A stretch of 64,000 bases of DNA, from NCBI RefSeq assembly GCF_019991125.1, contig NZ_JAGENB010000007.1, positions 62,001 through 126,000 of the forward strand. Reading direction: 5' to 3'. Shown here piece after piece: positions 37,436 through 44,853 of this stretch. Below the pieces are notes generated by a model that did not search any database, was not told the DNA's origin, and was given only the letters and a program-made list of their open reading frames with translations. The translations under genes were made by a program, and so were the position numbers. Source of the DNA: Phyllobacterium calauticae (GTDB lineage Bacteria > Pseudomonadota > Alphaproteobacteria > Rhizobiales > Rhizobiaceae). Positions within the stretch are counted from its first letter, which is position 1, and the number at the start of each line of letters is the position of its first letter.

Positions 37436-38275
37436 ATGAACGGTAATGTACCTTTTAATTTAAGTGAATGCGTGAACTACGAACCCGGAAAGAACTTTGA
37501 AAGCAAATCTGAAAATGCCATCTTCATTTATGCTGAAACGGGGGTCGTCTTTCAAGGACTTGTGAAGTCATTGGAAAGAACATTCGCTGATATTCGGATA
37601 ACACTGTCGAGTTTTCTACCGGATTCCCAGGACCCCGACATGGGCGTTGGATTGGTCCTTTTGCAGACCGAGCTGATCACCGACCTCCCGGATTGCATTG
37701 AACGCTGCAGGACATGTTTTCCGAATGCATCCATCACGCTCATGATCAATGGCGACGGATTTGCATCGCAGGGGTTGAATAGGTTGTTCTGCGACCGAAG
37801 AATCCAGGGCCTGCTTCCGTTCACCTTGAAGCTCGACATCTGGCTGGCTGCCATATGGCTGCTGCTCAATGGCGGCGAATATTACCCATACGGTGCCATG
37901 CAATCGCTGGAAAAACTGGCGAAGGACGGCCACGCCCGCCATCAACAACCGTCACTCGTGGAGGGTAAAAGGGGACCGATGTCCGGCACCAAGCCAATCG
38001 ATACATTGACGTTGCGCGAACATCAAATTCTCGAGCTTCTCTCCGAAGGGCTGCAAAACAAGACCATCGCTGACCGGCTCAGCCTTTCCGACCATACGGT
38101 CAAGGTCCATGTTCACAATCTCATTCGGAAGCTCAAGGTACACAACCGTACACAGGCCGCGGCAGTATACCGTAATCACCTTGATCATGAATCTCTGCAA
38201 TCGGCTTTCAGCCGCAATACCGAGCGGGCCTTCAGCCGCAATACGGAGATAACGGAATTAATGATCAATATCTGA
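37436..38275 (+). CDS. LuxR-family regulator with degenerate receiver domain
   Basis: 279 residues. Residues about 25-150 are receiver-like, but the phosphorylation-site position is Gln (GLVLLQTELI) and the acidic pocket is missing. Residues about 197-255 form the LuxR-type helix-turn-helix (LTLREHQILELLSEGLQNKT then LSDHTVKVHVHNLIRKLKVH). A run of G (GGGGG) six bases before the ATG supports 37436, although the frame is open from 37361. The C-terminus carries an 8-residue duplication (AFSRNTER AFSRNTEI). It may regulate the polysaccharide operon or the neighbouring YcaO locus. Confidence 0.83.
   Translation: MNGNVPFNLSECVNYEPGKNFESKSENAIFIYAETGVVFQGLVKSLERTFADIRITLSSFLPDSQDPDMGVGLVLLQTELITDLPDCIERCRTCFPNASITLMINGDGFASQGLNRLFCDRRIQGLLPFTLKLDIWLAAIWLLLNGGEYYPYGAMQSLEKLAKDGHARHQQPSLVEGKRGPMSGTKPIDTLTLREHQILELLSEGLQNKTIADRLSLSDHTVKVHVHNLIRKLKVHNRTQAAAVYRNHLDHESLQSAFSRNTERAFSRNTEITELMINI
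38207..38248 (+). repeat. 24-bp in-frame tandem duplication
   Basis: The 18-base unit TTCAGCCGCAATACnGAG occurs at 38207-38224 and 38231-38248 with a 24-base period, repeating eight codons at the end of the regulator gene. Probably recent replication slippage. Confidence 0.75.
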
Positions 38276-38426
38276 AGCAGAGCGCCGTGAAACGACCTGT
38301 CTCAGAATGACATGGCGCTCTTCGGATTGTTCGGCCCAACCGAACCCGTCCCCACGCAACGAATGTCGGATGTTGCCTTATGAACCTGCTTTCTCCGCCG
38401 GCGGCGGGCCGTCAAACGACCCCAAC

Positions 38427-38479
38427 CATCGACATTGTGCATGCCCTGTGCCGCGGCCGGGCCATGCACAATGTCGATG
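38427..38479. repeat. Long perfect inverted repeat, REP/RIME-like element
   Basis: CATCGACATTGTGCATG (38427-38443) and its exact reverse complement (38463-38479) enclose a GC-rich 19-base loop. CCAAC/GTTGG extends the stem beyond a 3-base insertion on the right. Size and GC-rich centre resemble dispersed palindromic elements of alphaproteobacteria. Whether it recurs elsewhere cannot be seen from one window; it is not repeated in this one. Confidence 0.65.
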
Positions 38480-38585
38480 CGAGTTGGATGCGCGGGCTTG
38501 GCGCGCACTCGTCAACGGCGATACGCACAGACGCGGAATACTCCACAACATTGCCGACATCACTCAATATAAATATATTTCACAG

Positions 38586-38659
38586 TATATTTGGTATATA
38601 AACACTATATTTGGTATTCACATATTTATGGAAAATCATAAATATGTGAATACCAAATA
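38586..38659. promoter_or_regulatory. AT-rich direct and inverted repeats upstream of the BTAD regulator gene
   Basis: TATATTTGGTAT occurs twice as a direct repeat (38586-38597 and 38606-38617, 20-base period). The second copy is the start of a perfect 23-base inverted repeat (38608-38630 / 38637-38659) with a 6-base loop. The third, inverted copy of the box ends at 38659. This could be an operator array or a cruciform/transcript hairpin. It is not a classical terminator, because the stem is AT-rich. Confidence 0.6.
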
Positions 38660-38679
38660 ATGTAAAAATAAAATACAAT

Positions 38680-38713
38680 GAATCAATAAAATTGACTCAT
38701 TTATAATTGATTC
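38680..38713. promoter_or_regulatory. Inverted repeat GAATCAAT/ATTGATTC
   Basis: Arms at 38680-38687 and 38706-38713 separated by 18 AT-rich bases, in the leader region of the BTAD regulator gene. The core ATCAAT/ATTGAT also occurs upstream of the LuxR-type gene (37351-37365) and of the second small gene (41312-41331). Function unknown. The rest of 38714-38990 is AT-rich and shows no gene. Confidence 0.4.
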
Positions 38714-38990
38714 GTTATATCACCCATTCGCGCCATGTTCGAAGCAATCCAAGGCCGAACGCATTTTATATCAAAATCAACCATTTCGGGGTAATTTTAA
38801 GCTCAGCATACATCATTGGGTGAAATGGCGACCGCCCTGCTTAATTCCAATTTATTACGACTTAGGTTGATAATTACTATAGAGAACTACTGCAACCTAT
38901 AGTAGATTTGATTGTGAGGACAGGAAGTAAACAACAATAATACGCATCTCTAATCATAAATAAGGGTGACATACGGGGGCTTTAGCCATC

Positions 38991-41012
38991 ATGCGGTTGA
39001 CGGTTTTAGGAGAGGCTACGGTTAGTATCGGCGGGCACTTGGTCCCGCGCGCACCTACGAACTTCCTGCGCATTGTCACCTACATCCTCCTGGAGAGCAA
39101 CTGCCACTCGGTATCTCGCGCTAAGCTGGCACAAACACTCTGGTCGGAAACCGACCAGGCCCATGCCAGCATGAACTTGCGTCAAAGCCTCGCGCGCATT
39201 CGCAGATTTCAGGAACAATTCGGCATCACCCTGATTGAGAGCGATGCTGCCTATGTCAGGCTCAATCTAGCCTCCGTCAGTCAAGGCCTTCTCGAAATAG
39301 ACCTTGTCGAGTTTTTCAACTGCGCCGAACAAGGGGGGCCAGAATCCGCCCTCAAGATCTCCGAACTTTATCATGGCGATCTTCTGGCTCAGAATGAGCC
39401 AGACAACTCTGATTTCGACGAATGGCTGGATATCAAGCGCGCTAAACTTCGTGACGACGTGATCCTTACTCTGCGGTCCAGTCTTGATCTGCCGCATTTC
39501 AACATTGATGAAAGGCGGCAATGTGCACGCAAGCTGATCGAAATCGATCCCTACCAGGAGATCGGCTATCGCACGCTCATGCAAACTGCATCCCAACTTG
39601 GGATGATCACAATGATCGAGAGAACCTTCCGGGAATGTGCTAAAAAATTACGCGATGACCTGGATATCGATCCAGAGACCGAAACAATCGAGCTTTACCA
39701 GAAGCTGCATTCGAAACGATCTCTCAACCTGCCGCAAGTTGTCAGCCATGCACCGCTACTGGGGTCCTTGTCTCTCAATGATGTGGACCATCACCGGTCG
39801 TATTTTCTTCAACCGTCAAACGCGCTCGAATTATCGAAGCAACCCATACTGCCAAAAATCATTGTATTGTATCTGCCGCAAAGCCTTGCAGACCCCATGG
39901 AGCAATTGGCCGCTTCTCTGGTCGACGATATCACGATAGGACTATGCCGGTTGCGCACACTGTCAGTGGTTGCGCCCTATACGTCCATCCGGGTTGTCAC
40001 GGAATCCAGCATCAATGGCTTTTCTGACCTTCACGAACAACTGGGCGTGGACTTTGTTTTCGACAGCAGGCTCATGCGCGGCGATGGCTTTTGTTTCCTG
40101 TCGGTAAAACTCATCAACACGCGTACGCGGGAGATCGTCTGGGCGGAAAAGCAGAAATTTGATTATACATTGCCCGAACAGCAGTATCGCCATCTGTCCA
40201 TGCGCATCGTTCTATCCATCGTTTCCACCATCGAAAGAGAAGAGCTGGATCGCTACAACAGGCTGATTCAGAATCCCGATGCCTATTACTGGTACCTTGT
40301 CGGCAAGAGAGAGATCGACAGCCTGGATCTTACAAAAGTCCGCACGGCGCGGGACGCTTTCAAGAACGCCTTGACCGCAGCGCCAGACTTTGTGCCGGCG
40401 CTGAGCGGTGTCGCGCGAACGATGCAGCGCGAATGGCTTGTGCTGGCGCGCAACGAAAAGGATATTCTGCTTGAGGGTGAGCAGATCGCCAAGAAAGCCG
40501 CGCCAAACGACCCGGATGACGAGCGGCCTTTGCGTGAGCTTGGCACCATCAATATGTATCTTGGCAAGTATGACGAAAGCCTGGAATATTTTGATCAGAG
40601 CGAAGCGCTCAACCCGCAACACGCTGACCTTCTTGCCGATTATGCCGATGCCTTGACCCATTCCGGCGAGCTTGAGTTGGCGCTCAGCAAAATCCAGCAT
40701 GCGATCGCTTTAAACCCGCTGGCGCCGGATTATTACTATTGGGTCGGCGCAGGCACCTTTCACTATCTCGATCGCTATGCCGAGGCCATCGCGTTCATTC
40801 AGAAGATGAAAAATCCGCGAGCGGCAGCCCGTTTGATGGCTGCATGCTGCGCAAGATTGGGTGAACACGAACAAGCCGCAGAATACAGAAACTATGCTCT
40901 GCAAGATAACCCGTCGTTCCGAATTGATGAATGGGTAAAGTCGATGAGCCTCAGAGTGCCTGCCCACCGTAGGATGTATGAAGAATCCTTACGCGAAGCG
41001 GGATTCCAGTGA
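38991..41012 (+). CDS. BTAD-domain transcriptional regulator with FlgO-like and TPR regions
   Basis: 673 residues. An OmpR-like winged helix (about 1-95: MRLTVLGEATVSIGGHLV to the conserved LWSETDQAHASMNLRQSLAR) is followed by a bacterial transcriptional activator domain (about 100-245). A region with an IVLYLPQSLADPMEQLAASL and DDITIGLCRLRTLSVVAP pattern (about 285-400) resembles the FlgO/CadC-associated domain. C-terminal TPRs cover about 430-660 (RPLRELGTINMYLGKYDESL). BTAD regulators usually activate a neighbouring biosynthetic cluster. It precedes the first small gene by 33 bases, so it is likely pathway-specific and partly co-transcribed. Confidence 0.8.
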   Translation: MRLTVLGEATVSIGGHLVPRAPTNFLRIVTYILLESNCHSVSRAKLAQTLWSETDQAHASMNLRQSLARIRRFQEQFGITLIESDAAYVRLNLASVSQGLLEIDLVEFFNCAEQGGPESALKISELYHGDLLAQNEPDNSDFDEWLDIKRAKLRDDVILTLRSSLDLPHFNIDERRQCARKLIEIDPYQEIGYRTLMQTASQLGMITMIERTFRECAKKLRDDLDIDPETETIELYQKLHSKRSLNLPQVVSHAPLLGSLSLNDVDHHRSYFLQPSNALELSKQPILPKIIVLYLPQSLADPMEQLAASLVDDITIGLCRLRTLSVVAPYTSIRVVTESSINGFSDLHEQLGVDFVFDSRLMRGDGFCFLSVKLINTRTREIVWAEKQKFDYTLPEQQYRHLSMRIVLSIVSTIEREELDRYNRLIQNPDAYYWYLVGKREIDSLDLTKVRTARDAFKNALTAAPDFVPALSGVARTMQREWLVLARNEKDILLEGEQIAKKAAPNDPDDERPLRELGTINMYLGKYDESLEYFDQSEALNPQHADLLADYADALTHSGELELALSKIQHAIALNPLAPDYYYWVGAGTFHYLDRYAEAIAFIQKMKNPRAAARLMAACCARLGEHEQAAEYRNYALQDNPSFRIDEWVKSMSLRVPAHRRMYEESLREAGFQ

Positions 41013-41045
41013 CAAAACATCCAATCCAAACAGGGGAAAACATGC

Positions 41046-41282
41046 ATGGAAAAGTATTTTATCATCGGGGAAGCCGGGACTGATGAACTTTGGCTTGTTA
41101 ACACGACCGAAAACCGTGTTGAGAAGTTGAGCGGCATTGCCGCAGGACCCGTTATCGAAACAATCAATACAGCACGGAAAAACGGATTGACGCTCATCAA
41201 GGGCATAAGTATCGCGATTGCCACAAATAGCCGAACGGGCGCGGATGTGAAAATGTCAGTTACCGACCCGACAGTTAAGTAA
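41046..41282 (+). CDS. Small protein 1 beside YcaO/TfuA (candidate modified substrate)
   Basis: 78 residues, no family recognised. It is paralogous to the 41391 product: both start M-x-K-[YF]-[FY]-I-I and share TD-x-LWLVN, VE-x-L, IK-x-IS and R-x-G-x4-[ML]-S near the C-terminus. It contains no Cys and many Ser/Thr/Asn residues in the last 35 positions. No signal peptide. AGGGGA lies upstream of the ATG. Position directly before ycaO-tfuA and after the BTAD gene makes it a candidate precursor or protein substrate of the YcaO enzyme. Because similarity spans the full length, it is not a clear conserved-leader/variable-core precursor. Confidence 0.7.
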   Translation: MEKYFIIGEAGTDELWLVNTTENRVEKLSGIAAGPVIETINTARKNGLTLIKGISIAIATNSRTGADVKMSVTDPTVK

Positions 41283-41311
41283 AATAGAAATGTCGTTGGA
41301 TAAGAAACCTC

Positions 41312-41331
41312 ATCAATAATAATGAATTGAT
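41312..41331. promoter_or_regulatory. Inverted repeat ATCAAT-N8-ATTGAT upstream of small gene 2
   Basis: Perfect 6-base arms (41312-41317, 41326-41331) in the AT-rich 108-base gap between the two small genes. Same half-sites as at 37351 and 38682. Could be a regulatory site or simply chance in AT-rich DNA. Confidence 0.3.
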
Positions 41332-41390
41332 CTAGAAACGAATCAACGTACGGTTGCTATGTGGTTCTCCTTCATGGAAAGGTTACTCGC

Positions 41391-41618
41391 ATGGCAAAGT
41401 TTTACATTATCGATGAGCCCGAGACCGATACGCTTTGGCTGGTCAATCTGGAAGAAAAAACCGTTGAGAGTCTTGATCGGAGCATGATTGAATGCTCTGG
41501 ATTGGCCGGGTATGACTTCATAAAAACTATAAGTAACCGATCAGAAAACATAATGATTACTGAAGGTTATAGGAACGGACCCGCAGAAAGACTATCGTCC
41601 GCGAGCCCCTTGCAATAG
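41391..41618 (+). CDS. Small protein 2 beside YcaO/TfuA (paralogue of small protein 1)
   Basis: 75 residues, starting MAKFYIIDEPETDTLWLVN. Start at 41391 is supported by GGAAAGG upstream and by alignment with its paralogue; the in-frame ATG at 41361 would add ten unrelated residues. One Cys near residue 33, C-terminus Ser/Ala/Pro (SSASPLQ). It ends 70 bases before the YcaO gene. No known domain. A substrate of, or partner for, the YcaO/TfuA pair is the leading idea; an unrelated regulatory protein is possible. Confidence 0.7.
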   Translation: MAKFYIIDEPETDTLWLVNLEEKTVESLDRSMIECSGLAGYDFIKTISNRSENIMITEGYRNGPAERLSSASPLQ

Positions 41619-41688
41619 GCTGCGCTATTCCAGAGGATCATCGCATTTATCGATATGGTCACGATGATATCGGTTCGCTGGAGTAACA

Positions 41689-42945
41689 ATGGAGCAATTG
41701 GCCGAGACTTCAATTCTGGATAGACTGGCGGCGGATGAAGTGAATCTTTGTTCCGCCGCCAATGTGGAACACCAGTCTTCGACAAGATTGATGGACGCAG
41801 ATTTGACGGTGCAGAAATTGCGCCCGTATTTTTCCCATTTGGGTATTGTCCGGCTGGCTGAGACAACAGGGTTGGACCGGATAGGAATCCCCGTGTGGAT
41901 GGCGGTTCGCCCGAACAGCAAGACCCTGGCGGTAAGCCAGGGCAAGGGGATTACAACAGCTCATGCGCGCGCTTCCGCTGTGATGGAAGCGGCTGAGATT
42001 GCCATAGCCGAAAACATACCGCTCGCGTCGATCAGTGCCAGCCGCCAGGATTTGCTGCTTGCCGACAAAGTAGTCTTTGACGGCCGGATGCTGGTTATGA
42101 AGGGCGCCGATGAACCTGCGTCCGACGCGGTTGATGAATGGCTCGAGGGCTATGACCTTCTGAAAAAAAGCAAGGTTTTCGTTCCGAGAGAACTCGTATC
42201 TCTGGATTTTACATCGGCGCGAAAGTCTCGCCATTACTGCCAGTCAACTGATGGTCTTGCCTCGGGCAACTGCCTGCTTGAAGCTGTTATTCATGGTCTG
42301 TGCGAGCGGGTTGAACGCGATGCCACCGAATTATGGCGTTTCAAGCGTGACGGCGCAGTCCATGCGCAATGCGTTGACCCCGCCGTGTTCTCAGATGCCG
42401 GCATCAGTTGGCTGGCAGAGAGGATTGAGCAGGCGGGTTTTCTGCTGCGTCTTTTCGATATTCGATCCGATATTGACCTTCCGGTATTCATGGCAACCAT
42501 CAACCCCATCGCACGGAAGGGCACCTATCTGCATTTCGATCTTGCGGCGGGTTATGGTTGCCACCTGTCGCCGCGCGTGGCTGCCATGCGGGCGATCACC
42601 GAAGCGGCCCAGACGCGTATCACCAATATTTCAGGCGCGCGGGACGATTTCGACCCCTCGGAATATGCACAGCGCCTCGCTCCGGACCTTGGTGTTTATA
42701 TAAACGCAGAGCCAAGGGCTCATTGGCAGTTTGATGAACCGGTGCCGTCTCAGCGCGCTCGTCTCGATACTTATCTCGACCCTTTGCGCAAACGCGGTAT
42801 CGGCAGTGTGATTGTTGTTCCGCTCGGCGGCGAAGAGTGCGGAATGTCCGTTTGCCGCGTCCTGATCAATGAGCTGGAAAGTCCGGCCGGCATACGCAAA
42901 CATCGCTTTGGTGGAAGGGCGTTGAACGCCATGTTGCTGCAATGA
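41689..42945 (+). CDS. YcaO-domain ATP-dependent backbone-modifying enzyme
   Basis: 418 residues. YcaO ATP/Mg motifs are seen: ARASAVMEAAEIAIAE (about 93-108) and the Glu-rich G193-NCLLEAVIHGLCERVERDA, where E198, E206 and E209 match the conserved acidic residues. YcaO enzymes phosphorylate a peptide-bond oxygen, giving azolines, amidines or, with TfuA and a sulfide source, thioamides. The C-terminus (RALNAMLLQ) lacks the PxPxP of azoline-forming enzymes. No E1-like or RiPP recognition domain gene is adjacent. GGAG precedes the ATG. ATGA overlap with the next gene. Confidence 0.88.
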   Translation: MEQLAETSILDRLAADEVNLCSAANVEHQSSTRLMDADLTVQKLRPYFSHLGIVRLAETTGLDRIGIPVWMAVRPNSKTLAVSQGKGITTAHARASAVMEAAEIAIAENIPLASISASRQDLLLADKVVFDGRMLVMKGADEPASDAVDEWLEGYDLLKKSKVFVPRELVSLDFTSARKSRHYCQSTDGLASGNCLLEAVIHGLCERVERDATELWRFKRDGAVHAQCVDPAVFSDAGISWLAERIEQAGFLLRLFDIRSDIDLPVFMATINPIARKGTYLHFDLAAGYGCHLSPRVAAMRAITEAAQTRITNISGARDDFDPSEYAQRLAPDLGVYINAEPRAHWQFDEPVPSQRARLDTYLDPLRKRGIGSVIVVPLGGEECGMSVCRVLINELESPAGIRKHRFGGRALNAMLLQ

Positions 42946-43688
42946 AGATCCTGTTTGCAGGCCCAAGTCTTTCGGGAACCGAGTTTGTGCCGCAGCGCTC
43001 AAACGAAGACCGGTTGCTGCCCCATCTTTCATTGACATGTCGAGGCCCTGCGAAGTGCGGTGATCTCACCCGTGCGGTGGACGAAGGTTACAACGTGATC
43101 GGGTTGATCGACGGCCGATTTGAGGACGTTGCTGCGGTCTGGCACAAGGAAATACTGTATGCGCTTTCGCGTGGCGTTACGGTCCTCGGCGCAGCGAGCA
43201 TGGGCGCGCTGCGCGCTGCCGAATGTCATCCATTCGGCATGATCGGTATTGGGGATGTTTTTGCGCGCTACGCTTTCGGCGGATTGGAAGACGACGCTGC
43301 AGTGGCACAAGTGCACGCGCCGGCGGAGTTTGGCTATACCGCCTTCACGGAAGCCATGGTCACCGTAGATGCCACCCTGGATGCCGCATTGGCTGCATCG
43401 GCGATCGCTCCCGAGGAGCATGCGCTGATCCGCGACAAAGCCAATGCAGTGTTCTTCAAGGACAGGAGCTGGGCTTGTATATTCGACGTCCTGGCTTCCG
43501 ATATCGCTCACGCCGCCGAACGGCTGAAACCTTTCATTCGCAATGTCAAAAGACAGGATGCGCAAGCCTTGTTGAAAGTGCTGCTTGAAGGCAAATACCC
43601 GGACGAAGCCAAGCCGTCAGGGGCGCCTCTTACCGGCTGGTTGTTCAACGAAACGACGCAGTGGCAAAAACTCCGGGCTCAGCACTGA
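42942..43688 (+). CDS. TfuA-like protein, YcaO partner
   Basis: 248 residues with the family core IDGRFEDVAAVWHKEILYAL (56-75) and VLGAASMGALRAAEC (81-95). TfuA proteins accompany YcaO in trifolitoxin synthesis and in thioamidation of methyl-CoM reductase and of some peptides, where they help deliver sulfur or stimulate the YcaO enzyme. The 4-base overlap with the YcaO gene indicates stoichiometric production. The substrate here is unknown. An intrinsic terminator follows 80 bases downstream. Confidence 0.88.
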   Translation: MKILFAGPSLSGTEFVPQRSNEDRLLPHLSLTCRGPAKCGDLTRAVDEGYNVIGLIDGRFEDVAAVWHKEILYALSRGVTVLGAASMGALRAAECHPFGMIGIGDVFARYAFGGLEDDAAVAQVHAPAEFGYTAFTEAMVTVDATLDAALAASAIAPEEHALIRDKANAVFFKDRSWACIFDVLASDIAHAAERLKPFIRNVKRQDAQALLKVLLEGKYPDEAKPSGAPLTGWLFNETTQWQKLRAQH

Positions 43689-43766
43689 GGGGATCAACCG
43701 GGGCGGCAAAAAGCCTATCCTTGGAAGATGTAAGCGCCAGCACATCTTAGATGTATGATCCCTCCT

Positions 43767-43804
43767 CCAAAAGGATGCGGCTTTCGCTCCTGGTTGGTTT
43801 TTTT
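43767..43804 (+). terminator. Rho-independent terminator after the TfuA gene
   Basis: Imperfect stem beginning CCAA (43767-43770) and ending TTGG (43794-43797), with inner AGGA-T-GCG pairing with CGCTCCT around a GCTTT loop, followed by seven T (43798-43804). It ends the small gene/YcaO/TfuA transcription unit. Confidence 0.65.
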
Positions 43805-43933
43805 CAGCACCCAGTAGGCCGATTTCAGCATCGGACAGCCGCCAAAATCCAAAGCGTTTCTGGCCATGCCTTCCTATAGGATGGTCATCGGAATATTTGG
43901 ATTGAAAGTTGCACTGTAACCACGGAGGGGACT

Positions 43934-44800
43934 ATGTCACCAACTACAGAGCGGCACCGGCCACTCAGCCATGCGCGACGACACTTTCTCGGCGTGGTGG
44001 TTTCCACAAGCGTCAAGGTCGCGGCTATCACCGGCCTGGCCACGGCCATGTCTTCCTTCCCCGCGCGGGCTATGGGACGGAAATGGTGGAGACATAGCGG
44101 CGAGCCCAGCCATAACCCGGGCGGCAACAATCAAAATTGTTTTCTCCGGGGAACATCCATCAAGACCCCGACAGGTGAAGTTTGCATTGAAGATCTTCGG
44201 ATCGGCGATAATATTGAAACCATGAACGGCAAAGCTGCCACCGTGAGATGGATAGGGCGTCAGGTTTACAAAAGGAACAGCCCGTCCTGGGCAGCCAGCG
44301 TGATGCCAATCCGTATTTCACGCCACGCTTTTGATCAACGAACACCCCACTCGGATCTCTATCTCTCCCCTAATCACTCGCTGTATATCGATGGCGTTCT
44401 CATCCGCGCAAAAGACCTGGTCAACGGCCTCTCCATTGCACCATCCCTTCCAGCTGACCGTCAGATCATCGAATATTTCCACATCGTGCTTGATACCCAT
44501 GAGGTGGTCTTCGCCGAGGGTGCACCTGCCGAAACCTTCCTGCTCCGCGACAGCAATCATGAAAGCTTTACAAACTTCGCTGAATACACGCGGCTCTACC
44601 CTGCAGGCCTCTGCCCACCCATGGCGCCGTTCGCACCGATCGTTGGTTATGAAGGCGGGCGCGAGCACCTGATGGCTCTTCTGCGTCTCGGCATACCCCG
44701 CTTCATGGGCTTGCGTGACCCGGTTCAGCACGCCCGCGACAGGTTTGCCCTGCGTGCACGGGAAACCGCCGGCGTTGGCCAACTGCACGACACCGCCTAA
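43934..44800 (+). CDS. Tat-exported Hint-domain protein
   Basis: 288 residues. Twin-arginine signal at residues 14-46 (ARRHFLGVVV, hydrophobic stretch, SFPARAM). A Hint_2-type domain starts at the catalytic-type C69 (NCFLRGTSIKTPTGEVCIED), continues with GDNIETMNGKAATVRWIG, and has the later block LYLSPNHSLYIDGVLIRAKDL with H148. Hint domains fold as in inteins/hedgehog and can self-cleave, but here there is no C-terminal His-Asn and no clear passenger. It has its own leader after the terminator. Role in the neighbouring YcaO system is unproven. Confidence 0.8.
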   Translation: MSPTTERHRPLSHARRHFLGVVVSTSVKVAAITGLATAMSSFPARAMGRKWWRHSGEPSHNPGGNNQNCFLRGTSIKTPTGEVCIEDLRIGDNIETMNGKAATVRWIGRQVYKRNSPSWAASVMPIRISRHAFDQRTPHSDLYLSPNHSLYIDGVLIRAKDLVNGLSIAPSLPADRQIIEYFHIVLDTHEVVFAEGAPAETFLLRDSNHESFTNFAEYTRLYPAGLCPPMAPFAPIVGYEGGREHLMALLRLGIPRFMGLRDPVQHARDRFALRARETAGVGQLHDTA

Positions 44801-44853
44801 GCGCGTAGCGCCACGGCAAGAATGCGGTCATACGCAACAGGTTAAGTGTTATA

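Noticed and set aside
38302-38660. Short frames across the palindromes upstream of the BTAD gene
   Set aside because: They are created by the inverted repeats (mirror-like Asp-Ile-Val-His and Met-His-Asn-Val peptides) and lack ribosome-binding sites.
43934-44800. Intein or retrotransposon interpretation of the Hint protein
   Set aside because: No interrupted host protein, no homing endonuclease motifs, and the protein starts with a Tat signal.
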